The translations under genes were made by a program, and so were the position numbers. This document shows positions 1 to 7,819 of a stretch of 60,044 nt of DNA, in pieces. Position 1 is the stretch's first letter; the number at the start of each line of letters is the position of its first letter. This DNA is from G020354785 sp964521285. GTDB taxonomy: Bacteria; Bacteroidota; Bacteroidia; Bacteroidales; UBA10428. The stretch lies in assembly GCA_964521285.1 (NCBI GenBank), contig CAZFQS010000020.1, forward strand, positions 1-60,044, in the 5' to 3' direction. The notes under the pieces are model-generated. The model saw only the letters and a list, made by a program, of their open reading frames with translations, searched no databases and had not been told where the DNA came from.

Positions 1-63
1 GGCTCGAACCAGCGACCCCCTGATTATGAGTCAGGTGCTCTGACCAGCTGAGCTAAGGGTCCC
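1..63 (-). tRNA. tRNA with CAU anticodon (Met or Ile2), 3' part outside window
   Basis: Read on the minus strand from 63, the sequence folds as a tRNA: acceptor 5' strand GGGACCC, D arm GCTC...GAGC, anticodon stem CCTGA/TCAGG with loop CTCATAA (anticodon CAT), a GGGTC variable loop and the start of the T arm GCTGGTTCGAGCC. The 3' acceptor strand lies left of position 1, so only about 63 of about 74 nt are present. A CAU anticodon fits elongator Met, or Ile2 once C34 is modified to lysidine. The TTAGCTCAG and GGTCGCTGGTTC segments resemble Ile2 tRNAs, but the discriminator and acceptor 3' half cannot be seen, so identity is left open. Confidence 0.93.
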
Positions 64-107
64 GATATACTATTCTGAAAAAGTTTGCAATAATAAATAA
101 TTGTAAA

Positions 108-115
108 CAAATATA
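108..115 (-). promoter_or_regulatory. -7 type promoter element for the tRNA
   Basis: The minus strand reads TATATTTG, matching the Bacteroidota -7 consensus TAnnTTTG, 45 bases upstream of the tRNA 5' end at 63. No clear -33 TTTG is seen. The rest of 64-179 is AT-rich and holds no other recognisable signal. Confidence 0.45.
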
Positions 116-179
116 CAATTAATTTGTTGATTAATTAAATTAAGGTAGGCCCGGTTTTTATGAGCTAAAATATTGTAAA

Positions 180-926
180 TTAGAGCCTTGCGAGAGCCTT
201 TTTGATAAGCTCAATCATTTTTCCCGCATTATTTTTAAGTATATCAAGCATTTCATCCGGTGAAGGTGGTTTAATGTCTGTTCTCCATGAATCATAATCT
301 GTGCAAAGTGCGATAGCAGCGAAGGGTATACCTAATTCATTAGCGAGAATTGCTTCTGGTGCAGTTGACATATTTATTATATCTGCTCCCCAGGCCCTGT
401 ATAAATTTGACTCTGCTCTTGTTGAAAACCTGTGACCTTCAATTGTAATTATTGTCCCCTTGGTGTGAATTGTTATTCCCAATAATACAGCTGCTTCAAT
501 CAAATGATCCCTCAACTCATCGGAAAAGGGATTTGCCATAGGTGTATATTTTAATTCTCCATGTTTATGTTCTTCATTGATAGTGGTTGTAATTTGTTTT
601 GTAAGATCTATAAACTGATCCAGAACTACAAGCTCCCCGGGACATATTTCTTCCTGCAGACTACCACACGCACTTGTTGATAATATATGTGTGCATCCCA
701 GTTTTTTCAGCGCATAAATATTTGCACGGTAATTTACTTGTGTTGATGGTATTGAATGCTCCTTTCCATGACGTGATAAGTGTATAATATCCACATCATT
801 ATACTTACCTGTTTTAATCTCTGAGCTTGGATCGCCATAAGGAGTTTTAACTTTAGTTTCTTTAGTTTTTTCTAAAAATTTAAGGTCTTCAAGTCCTGTT
901 CCTCCTATTATAGCTATTTTATTCAT
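180..926 (-). CDS. mtnP: S-methyl-5'-thioadenosine phosphorylase (MTAP)
   Basis: A 248-residue member of the PNP/MTAP phosphorylase family. It cleaves methylthioadenosine, the by-product of polyamine and other SAM-dependent reactions, with phosphate to adenine and methylthioribose-1-phosphate in the cytoplasm. Visible motifs are GGTGL at the N-terminus, the phosphate-site SRHGKEH (about 51-57), NYRANI, TSACGSL (84-90), NMSTAPEA and the TDYDSW segment, whose aspartates favour a 6-aminopurine over a 6-oxopurine as in human MTAP. Its start codon overlaps the stop of the upstream isomerase gene by 4 bp (ATGA type), so the two are co-translated and work in consecutive steps. Length is a little under the usual 260-290. 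Confidence 0.93.
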   Translation of the reverse strand: MNKIAIIGGTGLEDLKFLEKTKETKVKTPYGDPSSEIKTGKYNDVDIIHLSRHGKEHSIPSTQVNYRANIYALKKLGCTHILSTSACGSLQEEICPGELVVLDQFIDLTKQITTTINEEHKHGELKYTPMANPFSDELRDHLIEAAVLLGITIHTKGTIITIEGHRFSTRAESNLYRAWGADIINMSTAPEAILANELGIPFAAIALCTDYDSWRTDIKPPSPDEMLDILKNNAGKMIELIKKALARL

Positions 927-2044
927 TTAACAGAATTTTTAAATTTTTCAGGAAATAAACTAAATATACTGCTTTTTTTTGCTTTACAGATACCTCTTTC
1001 TGTAATTAAGCCACTAACAAATTTAGCAGGAGTCACATCGAATCCAAAATTTCTAACAGGGAATTTTTCACCAGTTATCATAACATTTTCGATTTTCCCT
1101 GCTATCATTCCCTGAATATAAGTAATCTCATCCGGATCTCTTTGTTCAATAGGAATTTCATTTATTCCATTTTCCATATTCCAGTCAATTGATGATGAAG
1201 GAAGTGCAACATAAAAGGGAATACTATTATCTTTTGCTGACAGGGCCTTTAAATATGTACCTATTTTATTTGCCACATCTCCTGTTATTGTAGTACGATC
1301 GCTGCCAACAATTACAAGATCTACTAATCCGCGCTGCATCACATGGCCCGCGGCATTATCCGTTATGATTGTAAAAGGAACTCCGTGCTGTTCCAGTTCC
1401 CAGGCTGTTAATTTTGCTCCCTGATTTCTTGGTCTTGTTTCATCAACCCATACATGAACATCAATGCCCCTGTCATGAGCCATATATATGGGTGCGGTGG
1501 CCGTGCCATAATCAATGCAGGCAAGCCATCCTGCATTACAATGAGTAAGTATATTTACAGGATCACCATTTTTTTGTCTGCTTATATTCTCGATAAGTGG
1601 AAGGCCGTGTACACCAATCTTCCTGCAATTTTCTTTTTCAGTTTCTAATATTTCCAGTGCATTTTTAAAGGCAGCAGTTCTTTTTTCATCAGGTGAATCA
1701 TATTTTTTAATAACTTCCAGCTGTTTGTCAACTGCATATACCAGGTTTATGGCAGTAGGTCTTGCAGATTTAAGTTTTTCAGCTGCTGAAAGCAGGTATT
1801 CATCAAGGGGAATTTTTTGATTGTATTTTACTAAAGCCAGATAAATTCCAAAGGCTGCTGCTGCACCAATTAAAGGAGCTCCCCTTATATGCATGTCTTT
1901 AATGGCTGTATAAACATCCTCAAAAGACGATAAGCTTTTTATCTTAAATTCAAAAGGAAGGAAGCTCTGATCTATAACCTGTACGACAGAATTATCGTTT
2001 TCTTTTACCCATATTGTATCATAATGTTTACCGGCGACCTTCAT
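923..2044 (-). CDS. mtnA: Methylthioribose-1-phosphate isomerase
   Basis: A 373-residue protein of the eIF2B-alpha-related isomerase family. It converts methylthioribose-1-phosphate, the product of the neighbouring phosphorylase, to methylthioribulose-1-phosphate. RGAPLIGAAAAFG near residues 53-65, the Cys-containing THCNAGWLA and the Asp-containing GSDR..GDVANKIGTY correspond to the catalytic Cys/Asp segments of characterised MtnA. The gene opens a two-gene unit with mtnP (4-bp overlap) and faces the HAD gene divergently across 66 bp. No mtnB, mtnC, mtnD or class II aldolase follows, so the fate of the ketose phosphate must be encoded elsewhere: full methionine salvage or a dihydroxyacetone-phosphate shunt. 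Confidence 0.93.
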   Translation of the reverse strand: MKVAGKHYDTIWVKENDNSVVQVIDQSFLPFEFKIKSLSSFEDVYTAIKDMHIRGAPLIGAAAAFGIYLALVKYNQKIPLDEYLLSAAEKLKSARPTAINLVYAVDKQLEVIKKYDSPDEKRTAAFKNALEILETEKENCRKIGVHGLPLIENISRQKNGDPVNILTHCNAGWLACIDYGTATAPIYMAHDRGIDVHVWVDETRPRNQGAKLTAWELEQHGVPFTIITDNAAGHVMQRGLVDLVIVGSDRTTITGDVANKIGTYLKALSAKDNSIPFYVALPSSSIDWNMENGINEIPIEQRDPDEITYIQGMIAGKIENVMITGEKFPVRNFGFDVTPAKFVSGLITERGICKAKKSSIFSLFPEKFKNSVK

Positions 2045-2110
2045 TTTTACCAGATTAAATTCGAAATAATATTATAGAAAATTCTTTCTTTGTAAATTAA
2101 AATAAAAATA

Positions 2111-2761
2111 ATGAATTTATCCGATGAAATATTAATTTCAAAAGCACAAATTAAGAATATAATATTTGACTGGGGCGGAGTAATAACAGATCTTGATTTC
2201 AATGCAAGCATTGAAGCTTTTAAAAAGTATGGCCTGGATAGTTTTATTGAACAGTACAATATAAATTTTCAGAAAGAGTTCTATACCAGGCTGGAAACGG
2301 GAATGATTTCTCCTGAGGAATTCAGGACTGAGCTCAGGAAACTTATACCAAATCCGATCACTGACAGCGAGCTGGATAATGCATGGGCGGCACTACTATG
2401 TGAATTGCCAAGAGAAAGATGGGATTTGCTGCATAAAGTAAAAAAATACTTTAGAACATTTCTTTTAAGCAATACTAACAAAATTCATGTAGAGAGATAT
2501 TTTCAGAGGATATATGAAAGTTATGGTGTATATGGGTACAGACATTTGTTTGAAAAGACTTACTTCTCATATGAATTGAAGATGCGTAAGCCTGATATAA
2601 GAATATTTGAGTTTGTCCTGAAAGACAACGACCTGAAGCCAGAAGAAACCCTCCTGATTGATGATTTTAATGAAAATATTGAATCTGCGGGGCAGCTCGG
2701 GATAATTACATATCAGTTAAAAGAACCTCTTACTGTATTAGATATTTTCAGCAATGACTAG
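2111..2761 (+). CDS. HAD superfamily hydrolase (YihX-like, subfamily IA)
   Basis: A 216-residue haloacid dehalogenase-type phosphatase. Motif I is FDWGGVITD with the nucleophile Asp at about residue 20. Gly occupies the +2 position, as in YihX-like members. Motif II is LLSNTN, motif III KMRKPD, and motif IV LIDDF near residue 177. The insertion between motif I and II is a helical cap of class IA. The substrate cannot be read from sequence; many relatives act on small sugar phosphates or FMN-like compounds. It is transcribed away from the methylthioadenosine genes, and no operon partner is evident because wbpA downstream has its own promoter. Confidence 0.85.
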   Translation: MNLSDEILISKAQIKNIIFDWGGVITDLDFNASIEAFKKYGLDSFIEQYNINFQKEFYTRLETGMISPEEFRTELRKLIPNPITDSELDNAWAALLCELPRERWDLLHKVKKYFRTFLLSNTNKIHVERYFQRIYESYGVYGYRHLFEKTYFSYELKMRKPDIRIFEFVLKDNDLKPEETLLIDDFNENIESAGQLGIITYQLKEPLTVLDIFSND

Positions 2762-2862
2762 AGTAAAACTTGAACTACCTGTCGGGCAGGAACCAAGCCT
2801 TTTTTTGAAATATTATAAAAATCAATTTAGCTGAAAGATGAAGGTTATTGGCTAATAATTTT

Positions 2863-2870
2863 TACATTTG
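2863..2870 (+). promoter_or_regulatory. -7 type promoter element for the wbpA operon
   Basis: TACATTTG matches TAnnTTTG 42 bases before the ATG at 2913. The implied start of transcription near 2877 gives a leader of about 35 nt. No convincing -33 element is visible. Confidence 0.5.
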
Positions 2871-2912
2871 TGTTTTACATTTAAAGAATAATTATATAAA
2901 TTTTAAGTGATT

Positions 2913-4208
2913 ATGAGTATTTACCGCAATTTGATAGAGAAAAGAACAAAGTTATCATTGATTGGGCTGGGATATGTAGGACTTCCAATTGCTCTGGGTT
3001 TTGCAAAGAAGGTTTCAGTTATAGGCTTTGACATAAGTAATCAGAGGGTGGCGCTGATGAAGAAGAAAATAGATCCCAGTGAAGAGCTCAAACCAGATGC
3101 ATTTGATAATGTTGATATCAAATTCACATCAAATAAAGACGATTTAAAAAAAGCTTCCTTTCATATAATTGCAGTACCTACTCCCATTGATAAGAATAAG
3201 TTGCCGGATTTATCACCCCTTTATGGAGCAACAAGAACAGTTGGGTCAATCCTGAAAAAGGGAGACTATGCTGTCTATGAATCAACCGTATATCCGGGGA
3301 CAACTGAAGAAAAATGCATCCCCCTGCTTGAGGAACTTTCAGGTTTGAAATGCGGAAGGGATTTTAAAGTAGGATATTCGCCGGAAAGAATAAATCCCGG
3401 AGATAAGGACCATACATTTTCAACAATAACAAAAGTTGTTTCCGCATGTGATGATGAATCTCTGGAACAAATTTCACTTGTTTATGAAATTGTTGTGGAA
3501 GCAGGAATTTTTAAAACTTCATCTATTAAGGTTGCTGAAGCTGCAAAAATTATTGAGAACACACAACGTGACGTCAATATTGCCTTAATGAATGAACTTT
3601 CAATGATTTTTAATAAAATGCAAATAAATACATATGAAGTTCTGGAAGCTGCAGGTACAAAATGGAATTTTTTAAAATTTTACCCTGGTCTGGTTGGAGG
3701 TCATTGTATTGGAGTAGATCCTTATTATTTAACATTTAAAGCAAATGAATTAGGGCATCATGCTCAGGTTATTAATTCAGGAAGGGAAGTAAATGATGGA
3801 ATGGGTAAGTATTTGGCGACAGAGCTTGTTAAAAAAATTATTAAGGCCGGTAAAAACATATTAAATTCCAGGGTCCTTGTAATGGGAGCGACATTTAAGG
3901 AGGATGTCAGTGATATTCGAAATTCAAAAGTAGCTGATTTGGTCAGGGAGTTAAGGTCATATGGTATTAATGTTAATGTTACCGATCCTTTGGCTTCCTC
4001 AGAAGAACTTAATGCGGAATATGGATTTGAATTAATCCCGGAAATAAAATCAAGCTATGACGCCATTGTTGTAGCAGTTGCTCATAAACAATACTTAAAA
4101 CTGAATGAAAAGTATTTTGAGTCTATTATCAGTAATAATGGGATTTTAATGGACGTTAAAGGGATATATAGAAAAAATATAAATAAATTAACATACATGA
4201 GTTTATAA
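2913..4208 (+). CDS. wbpA: UDP-N-acetyl-D-glucosamine 6-dehydrogenase (WbpA-like)
   Basis: A nucleotide-sugar dehydrogenase of about 431 residues that oxidises UDP-GlcNAc at C6 to UDP-GlcNAcA using two NAD+. The N-terminal Rossmann domain has GLGYVGLP, the middle domain carries GGHCIGVDPYYL with the catalytic Cys, and the C-terminal UDP-binding domain has GATFKEDVSDIRNSK. An in-frame GTG lies 6 bases upstream at 2907, but the ATG at 2913 is the better start. UDP-glucose-type dehydrogenases share this fold. The choice of WbpA rests on the next gene, only 5 bp away, which is WbpB-like and uses the WbpA product. First gene of a four-gene nucleotide-sugar operon. Confidence 0.88.
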   Translation: MSIYRNLIEKRTKLSLIGLGYVGLPIALGFAKKVSVIGFDISNQRVALMKKKIDPSEELKPDAFDNVDIKFTSNKDDLKKASFHIIAVPTPIDKNKLPDLSPLYGATRTVGSILKKGDYAVYESTVYPGTTEEKCIPLLEELSGLKCGRDFKVGYSPERINPGDKDHTFSTITKVVSACDDESLEQISLVYEIVVEAGIFKTSSIKVAEAAKIIENTQRDVNIALMNELSMIFNKMQINTYEVLEAAGTKWNFLKFYPGLVGGHCIGVDPYYLTFKANELGHHAQVINSGREVNDGMGKYLATELVKKIIKAGKNILNSRVLVMGATFKEDVSDIRNSKVADLVRELRSYGINVNVTDPLASSEELNAEYGFELIPEIKSSYDAIVVAVAHKQYLKLNEKYFESIISNNGILMDVKGIYRKNINKLTYMSL

Positions 4209-4213
4209 AGCAA

Positions 4214-5173
4214 ATGACAGGTCATTCAAAAAAAAAATTTGCACTTATTGGAGTAGGGGGCTATATTGCTGTAAAGCATTTAAGGGCAATAAAAGAAACC
4301 GGCAATGAGCTGGTTGCATCTTTAGATCCCGGCGACAGCGTCGGCATTATAGATCAGTATTTTCCTGACAGTGATTTCTTTGTTGAGTTTGAAAGGTTCG
4401 ATCGTCATATTGACAAATTAAGAAGAACCGGGACCAATGTTGACTATGTAAGTATATGTTCTCCAAATTATTTACATGATTCACATATTCGTTTTGCCCT
4501 TCGTTCGGGAGCACATGCAATATGTGAAAAACCTTTAGTTCTTAATCCATGGAATGTAGAAGCCCTGCAGGAAATTCAAAAAGAGTCCGGGAATTATATC
4601 TATAATATATTGCAATTGAGACTTCATCCATCAATTATTAGTCTTAGAGAAAAAATTAAAAAATCGTCAGAAGATAAAATACATGAGGTTGATCTGACAT
4701 ATATAACCAGCAGGGGGAACTGGTATTTCATTTCATGGAAGGGTGATCTTCAGAAATCAGGAGGTATAGCCACTAATATAGGTGTACATTTCTTTGATAT
4801 GTTAATATGGATCTTTGGAGACGTCAAAAAAAATATAGTTCATTTGCTTGAAAGAAATAAAGCATCCGGTTACCTTGAGTTAGAAAGGGCCAGGGTAAGA
4901 TGGTTTTTGAGTCTGGACTTTAATGATATTCCCCGGTCATCAAAAGTGGAAAAAGGACGTACATATCGCTCGATAATGATTGACAGGGAAGAAATAGAAT
5001 TTAGTTATGGATTTGATGATCTTCATACAAGGAGCTATGTTGATATACTTGCAGGTGACGGATTCGGACTTCGCGAAGCAAAACCTGCAATTGAGACTGT
5101 TTATACAATTCGAAACGCTACACCTGTTGGTTTAAAGGGAGACTATCATCCGCTTTGTAAAAGCGACTATTAA
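4214..5173 (+). CDS. wbpB: UDP-N-acetylglucosaminuronate 3-dehydrogenase (WbpB-like, Gfo/Idh/MocA family)
   Basis: A 319-residue Gfo/Idh/MocA oxidoreductase. It is expected to oxidise C3 of UDP-GlcNAcA to the 3-keto sugar that the WbpE aminotransferase then aminates. The N-terminus FALIGVGGYIAVKHLRAIK, the long SVGIIDQYFPDSDFFVEFE stretch, DYVSICSPNYLH, the Lys-containing CEKPL and YNILQLRLHP all follow the WbpB pattern rather than that of generic oxidoreductases. It lies 5 bp after wbpA and 36 bp before gmd. Partners WbpE and WbpD are not adjacent but sit at 52.2-53.9 kb. Confidence 0.9.
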   Translation: MTGHSKKKFALIGVGGYIAVKHLRAIKETGNELVASLDPGDSVGIIDQYFPDSDFFVEFERFDRHIDKLRRTGTNVDYVSICSPNYLHDSHIRFALRSGAHAICEKPLVLNPWNVEALQEIQKESGNYIYNILQLRLHPSIISLREKIKKSSEDKIHEVDLTYITSRGNWYFISWKGDLQKSGGIATNIGVHFFDMLIWIFGDVKKNIVHLLERNKASGYLELERARVRWFLSLDFNDIPRSSKVEKGRTYRSIMIDREEIEFSYGFDDLHTRSYVDILAGDGFGLREAKPAIETVYTIRNATPVGLKGDYHPLCKSDY

Positions 5174-5209
5174 TAAAATAGTATTAATATAATTAATTCG
5201 AACAAACAT

Positions 5210-6334
5210 ATGAATAATAAGAAAAAGGCAGCACTTATTACTGGTATAACAGGACAGGACGGAGCTTACCTTGCCGAGTATCTGTTAAAAAAAGGTTATG
5301 TAGTGCATGGAATAAAAAGAAGAAGTTCATTATTTAATACCGATAGAATTGATCACCTGTATCTGGACCCTCATGTTGAAAACAGAAATTTCATTTTACA
5401 TTATGGAGATTTAACCGATTCCACTAACCTTATAAGAATAATTCAGGAGATTAAACCTGATGAGATTTATAATCTCGCAGCAATGAGTCATGTCAGGGTT
5501 AGTTTTGACACTCCCGAATATACTGCTAATGCGGACGGATTAGGTGTTCTGAGGATTCTTGAAGCAATACGATTACTGGGACTTATCGACAAAACAAAAG
5601 TATACCAGGCGTCTTCGAGCGAATTGTACGGACTTGTACAGGAAGTGCCCCAGACTGAAAAAACGCCATTTTATCCCAGGAGTCCGTATGCTGTGGCGAA
5701 ATTATACGCATACTGGATTGTTGTAAATTACAGGGAGGCTTATAACTTATTTGCCTGTAATGGTATATTATTTAACCATGAATCACCCATCAGGGGAGAA
5801 ACATTTGTTACAAGAAAGATAACACGTGCTGTTGCCAGAATAGTACTTGGATTACAGGATAAATTTTATCTGGGTAATTTATCCGCCAGACGTGACTGGG
5901 GACATGCCAAGGATTATATTAAAGCTATGTATTTAATACTTCAGCACGATGAGCCTGATGATTACGTGATAGCAACAGGTATTACAACTGAGATACGTGA
6001 CTTTGTGAAAATGGCTTTTATGGAGGTGGGAATAGAAATTGAATTTAAAGGTAAAGGAGCTGATGAAAAAGGATTTATTAAAGCTTGCAATGATTCTAAT
6101 TATCAGTTAGAGAGAGGGAAAGAAATCTTGGCGGTAGATCCAAAATATTTCAGGCCAACAGAAGTAGATTTACTGATTGGAGATTCCTCAAAAGCCAAAT
6201 CCAAGCTAAACTGGGAACCTGAGTATGATTTGAAAGGATTGATTAAAGATATGGTTCATTCCGATATTAAGCTTATGAAAAAGGAACAATTTTTAAAAAA
6301 CGGCGGGTATAAAACATTAAACTATTTTGAATAA
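5210..6334 (+). CDS. gmd: GDP-mannose 4,6-dehydratase
   Basis: A 374-residue short-chain dehydrogenase/reductase that removes water from GDP-D-mannose to give GDP-4-keto-6-deoxymannose. Near the N-terminus it has TGITGQDGAYLAEYL, then KRRSS..NTDRIDHLY, the serine/glutamate SSSELYG and the catalytic Tyr-Lys in YAVAKLY, with FNHESP and RRDWGHAKDY, all typical of Gmd. Length is normal. It is followed after 43 bp by fcl, so the pair makes GDP-L-fucose. The donor GDP-mannose comes from ManC at 29288, about 23 kb away. Confidence 0.96.
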   Translation: MNNKKKAALITGITGQDGAYLAEYLLKKGYVVHGIKRRSSLFNTDRIDHLYLDPHVENRNFILHYGDLTDSTNLIRIIQEIKPDEIYNLAAMSHVRVSFDTPEYTANADGLGVLRILEAIRLLGLIDKTKVYQASSSELYGLVQEVPQTEKTPFYPRSPYAVAKLYAYWIVVNYREAYNLFACNGILFNHESPIRGETFVTRKITRAVARIVLGLQDKFYLGNLSARRDWGHAKDYIKAMYLILQHDEPDDYVIATGITTEIRDFVKMAFMEVGIEIEFKGKGADEKGFIKACNDSNYQLERGKEILAVDPKYFRPTEVDLLIGDSSKAKSKLNWEPEYDLKGLIKDMVHSDIKLMKKEQFLKNGGYKTLNYFE

Positions 6335-6377
6335 AAGGAAATTACATCTTAATGATAATAGCAAATTGTAATTACAA

Positions 6378-7496
6378 ATGGATAAGAACAGTAAAATTTA
6401 CATAGCAGGTCATACAGGGCTTGTAGGAAGTGCGCTTACCAGAAACTTAGTTGCTAAGGGCTATAAAAATATAATTGGAAAAACGATTGACGAGCTGGAT
6501 TTAACTGATCAAAGATCCGTTGCGAATTATTTTAAAAGAGAAAAGCCCGAATATGTATTTCTTGCTGCAGCCAAAGTTGGCGGAATTGTTGCAAACAATA
6601 CATATAGAGGACAGTTTATTTATGAGAATTTGATGATTCAGAACAATGTTATACATAATAGTTATTTGAATGGAGTAAAGAAATTACTTTTTTTGGGCAG
6701 TTCATGTATTTATCCAAAGCAGGCTCCACAGCCCATGAAAGAGAAATATTTATTAACCGATGTTTTGGAATATACCAATGAGCCTTATGCAATTGCGAAG
6801 ATAGCCGGAATAAAACTTTGTGAGAGTTATAATATACAATACGGAACAAATTATATTTGTGCTATGCCAACAAACCTTTATGGCCCTCATGATAATTATG
6901 ATTTGGAAAAGTCACATGTTTTGCCCGCTCTGATTAGAAAAATGCATTTGGGAAAATGCCTGATTGAAGATAATTGGCCCGCTATAAGGAACGATTTGCA
7001 TAAAAATCCGATTGAAGGAGTTAATGGAAAGTCACCCGAGGTTGAAATAAGTGAAAAGCTTGAAAAATATGGTATTTTCAGACATAGCTCTTCAGATACT
7101 CCTGTAACTATTAAATTATGGGGCTCAGGAATTCCAAGAAGGGAATTGATGCACTCCGATGATATGGCTGATGCCTGTGTCTTTCTAATGGAGAATATAG
7201 ATTTTAAAGATCTTGTTAAGTTAAAGGATGAGGAAATTACATTAAGGGATACCAGACATGAAGTTAGAAACGGTCATATAAATATAGGCACTGGAAAAGA
7301 TTTAACCATAAAGGAACTGGCTCTTATGGTTAAACGTATTATAGGATTCGACGGATTAATAGAATGGGATAATTCAAAACCTGATGGCACATTTCAAAAA
7401 CTATTGAGCGTAAAGAAACTAAATAAACTGGGATGGGAAGCAAAAATCGGACTGGAACAGGGAATCGCCAGTATTTATAAAGACTATGTAAGTTAG
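6378..7496 (+). CDS. fcl: GDP-L-fucose synthase (epimerase/reductase)
   Basis: A 372-residue SDR enzyme that epimerises and reduces GDP-4-keto-6-deoxymannose to GDP-L-fucose with NADPH. Motifs are GHTGLVGSAL, AAAKVGGIVAN, SSCIYPKQAPQP and the catalytic YAIAK, followed by NLYGPHDNYD and the GTGKD...GWEAKIGLEQGI C-terminus. It is about 50 residues longer than the E. coli enzyme. The extra length is an insertion around residues 200-245 and another near 280, a form common in this phylum. Last gene of the operon. GDP-fucose would feed LPS, capsule or protein O-glycans. Confidence 0.94.
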   Translation: MDKNSKIYIAGHTGLVGSALTRNLVAKGYKNIIGKTIDELDLTDQRSVANYFKREKPEYVFLAAAKVGGIVANNTYRGQFIYENLMIQNNVIHNSYLNGVKKLLFLGSSCIYPKQAPQPMKEKYLLTDVLEYTNEPYAIAKIAGIKLCESYNIQYGTNYICAMPTNLYGPHDNYDLEKSHVLPALIRKMHLGKCLIEDNWPAIRNDLHKNPIEGVNGKSPEVEISEKLEKYGIFRHSSSDTPVTIKLWGSGIPRRELMHSDDMADACVFLMENIDFKDLVKLKDEEITLRDTRHEVRNGHINIGTGKDLTIKELALMVKRIIGFDGLIEWDNSKPDGTFQKLLSVKKLNKLGWEAKIGLEQGIASIYKDYVS

Positions 7497-7819
7497 ATGC
7501 TGCGGAAGGGATTTAATTATTAGATGATCTGATATAGCCTGCCTTACAACCCATTTCTTTTCAACATGTTTAATATTATCAGATGTTTGGAATAGCCTAA
7601 CACTGCCAAACATGTTTTCCCACTTTTTTGTTAGTTGGATGGTTATTATAAAACCTGCTTTCTCCTGATTATATATATTTATAGAAATATAAATGAATAT
7701 TCTGTTCAGGAGTGACTGATGAATACCTATAATAACCGCAATTGCAGTACGATGTTAATAAATCATTATTTGATGAGTTATTAAATTCAATAATTTAGGG
7801 CGAATTAAATAAATTAAAA
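7497..7819 (+). other. Intergenic spacer of 323 bp, no gene seen
   Basis: AT-rich, with only very short open frames (21 codons or fewer on the plus strand). The words TAGCCT and AACATGTTT each occur twice around 7538-7612, with no longer repeat or stem. I see no terminator after fcl and no clear TAnnTTTG element before the gene at 7820. Confidence 0.6.

Noticed and set aside
2778..2807. CCTG/CAGG hairpin followed by seven T after the HAD gene as a terminator
   Set aside because: Only a 4-bp stem, and the T run starts nine bases after it; too weak to call.
7419..7613. Minus-strand open frame overlapping the end of fcl
   Set aside because: Overlaps a well-supported gene, has no recognisable start context or protein-like pattern.
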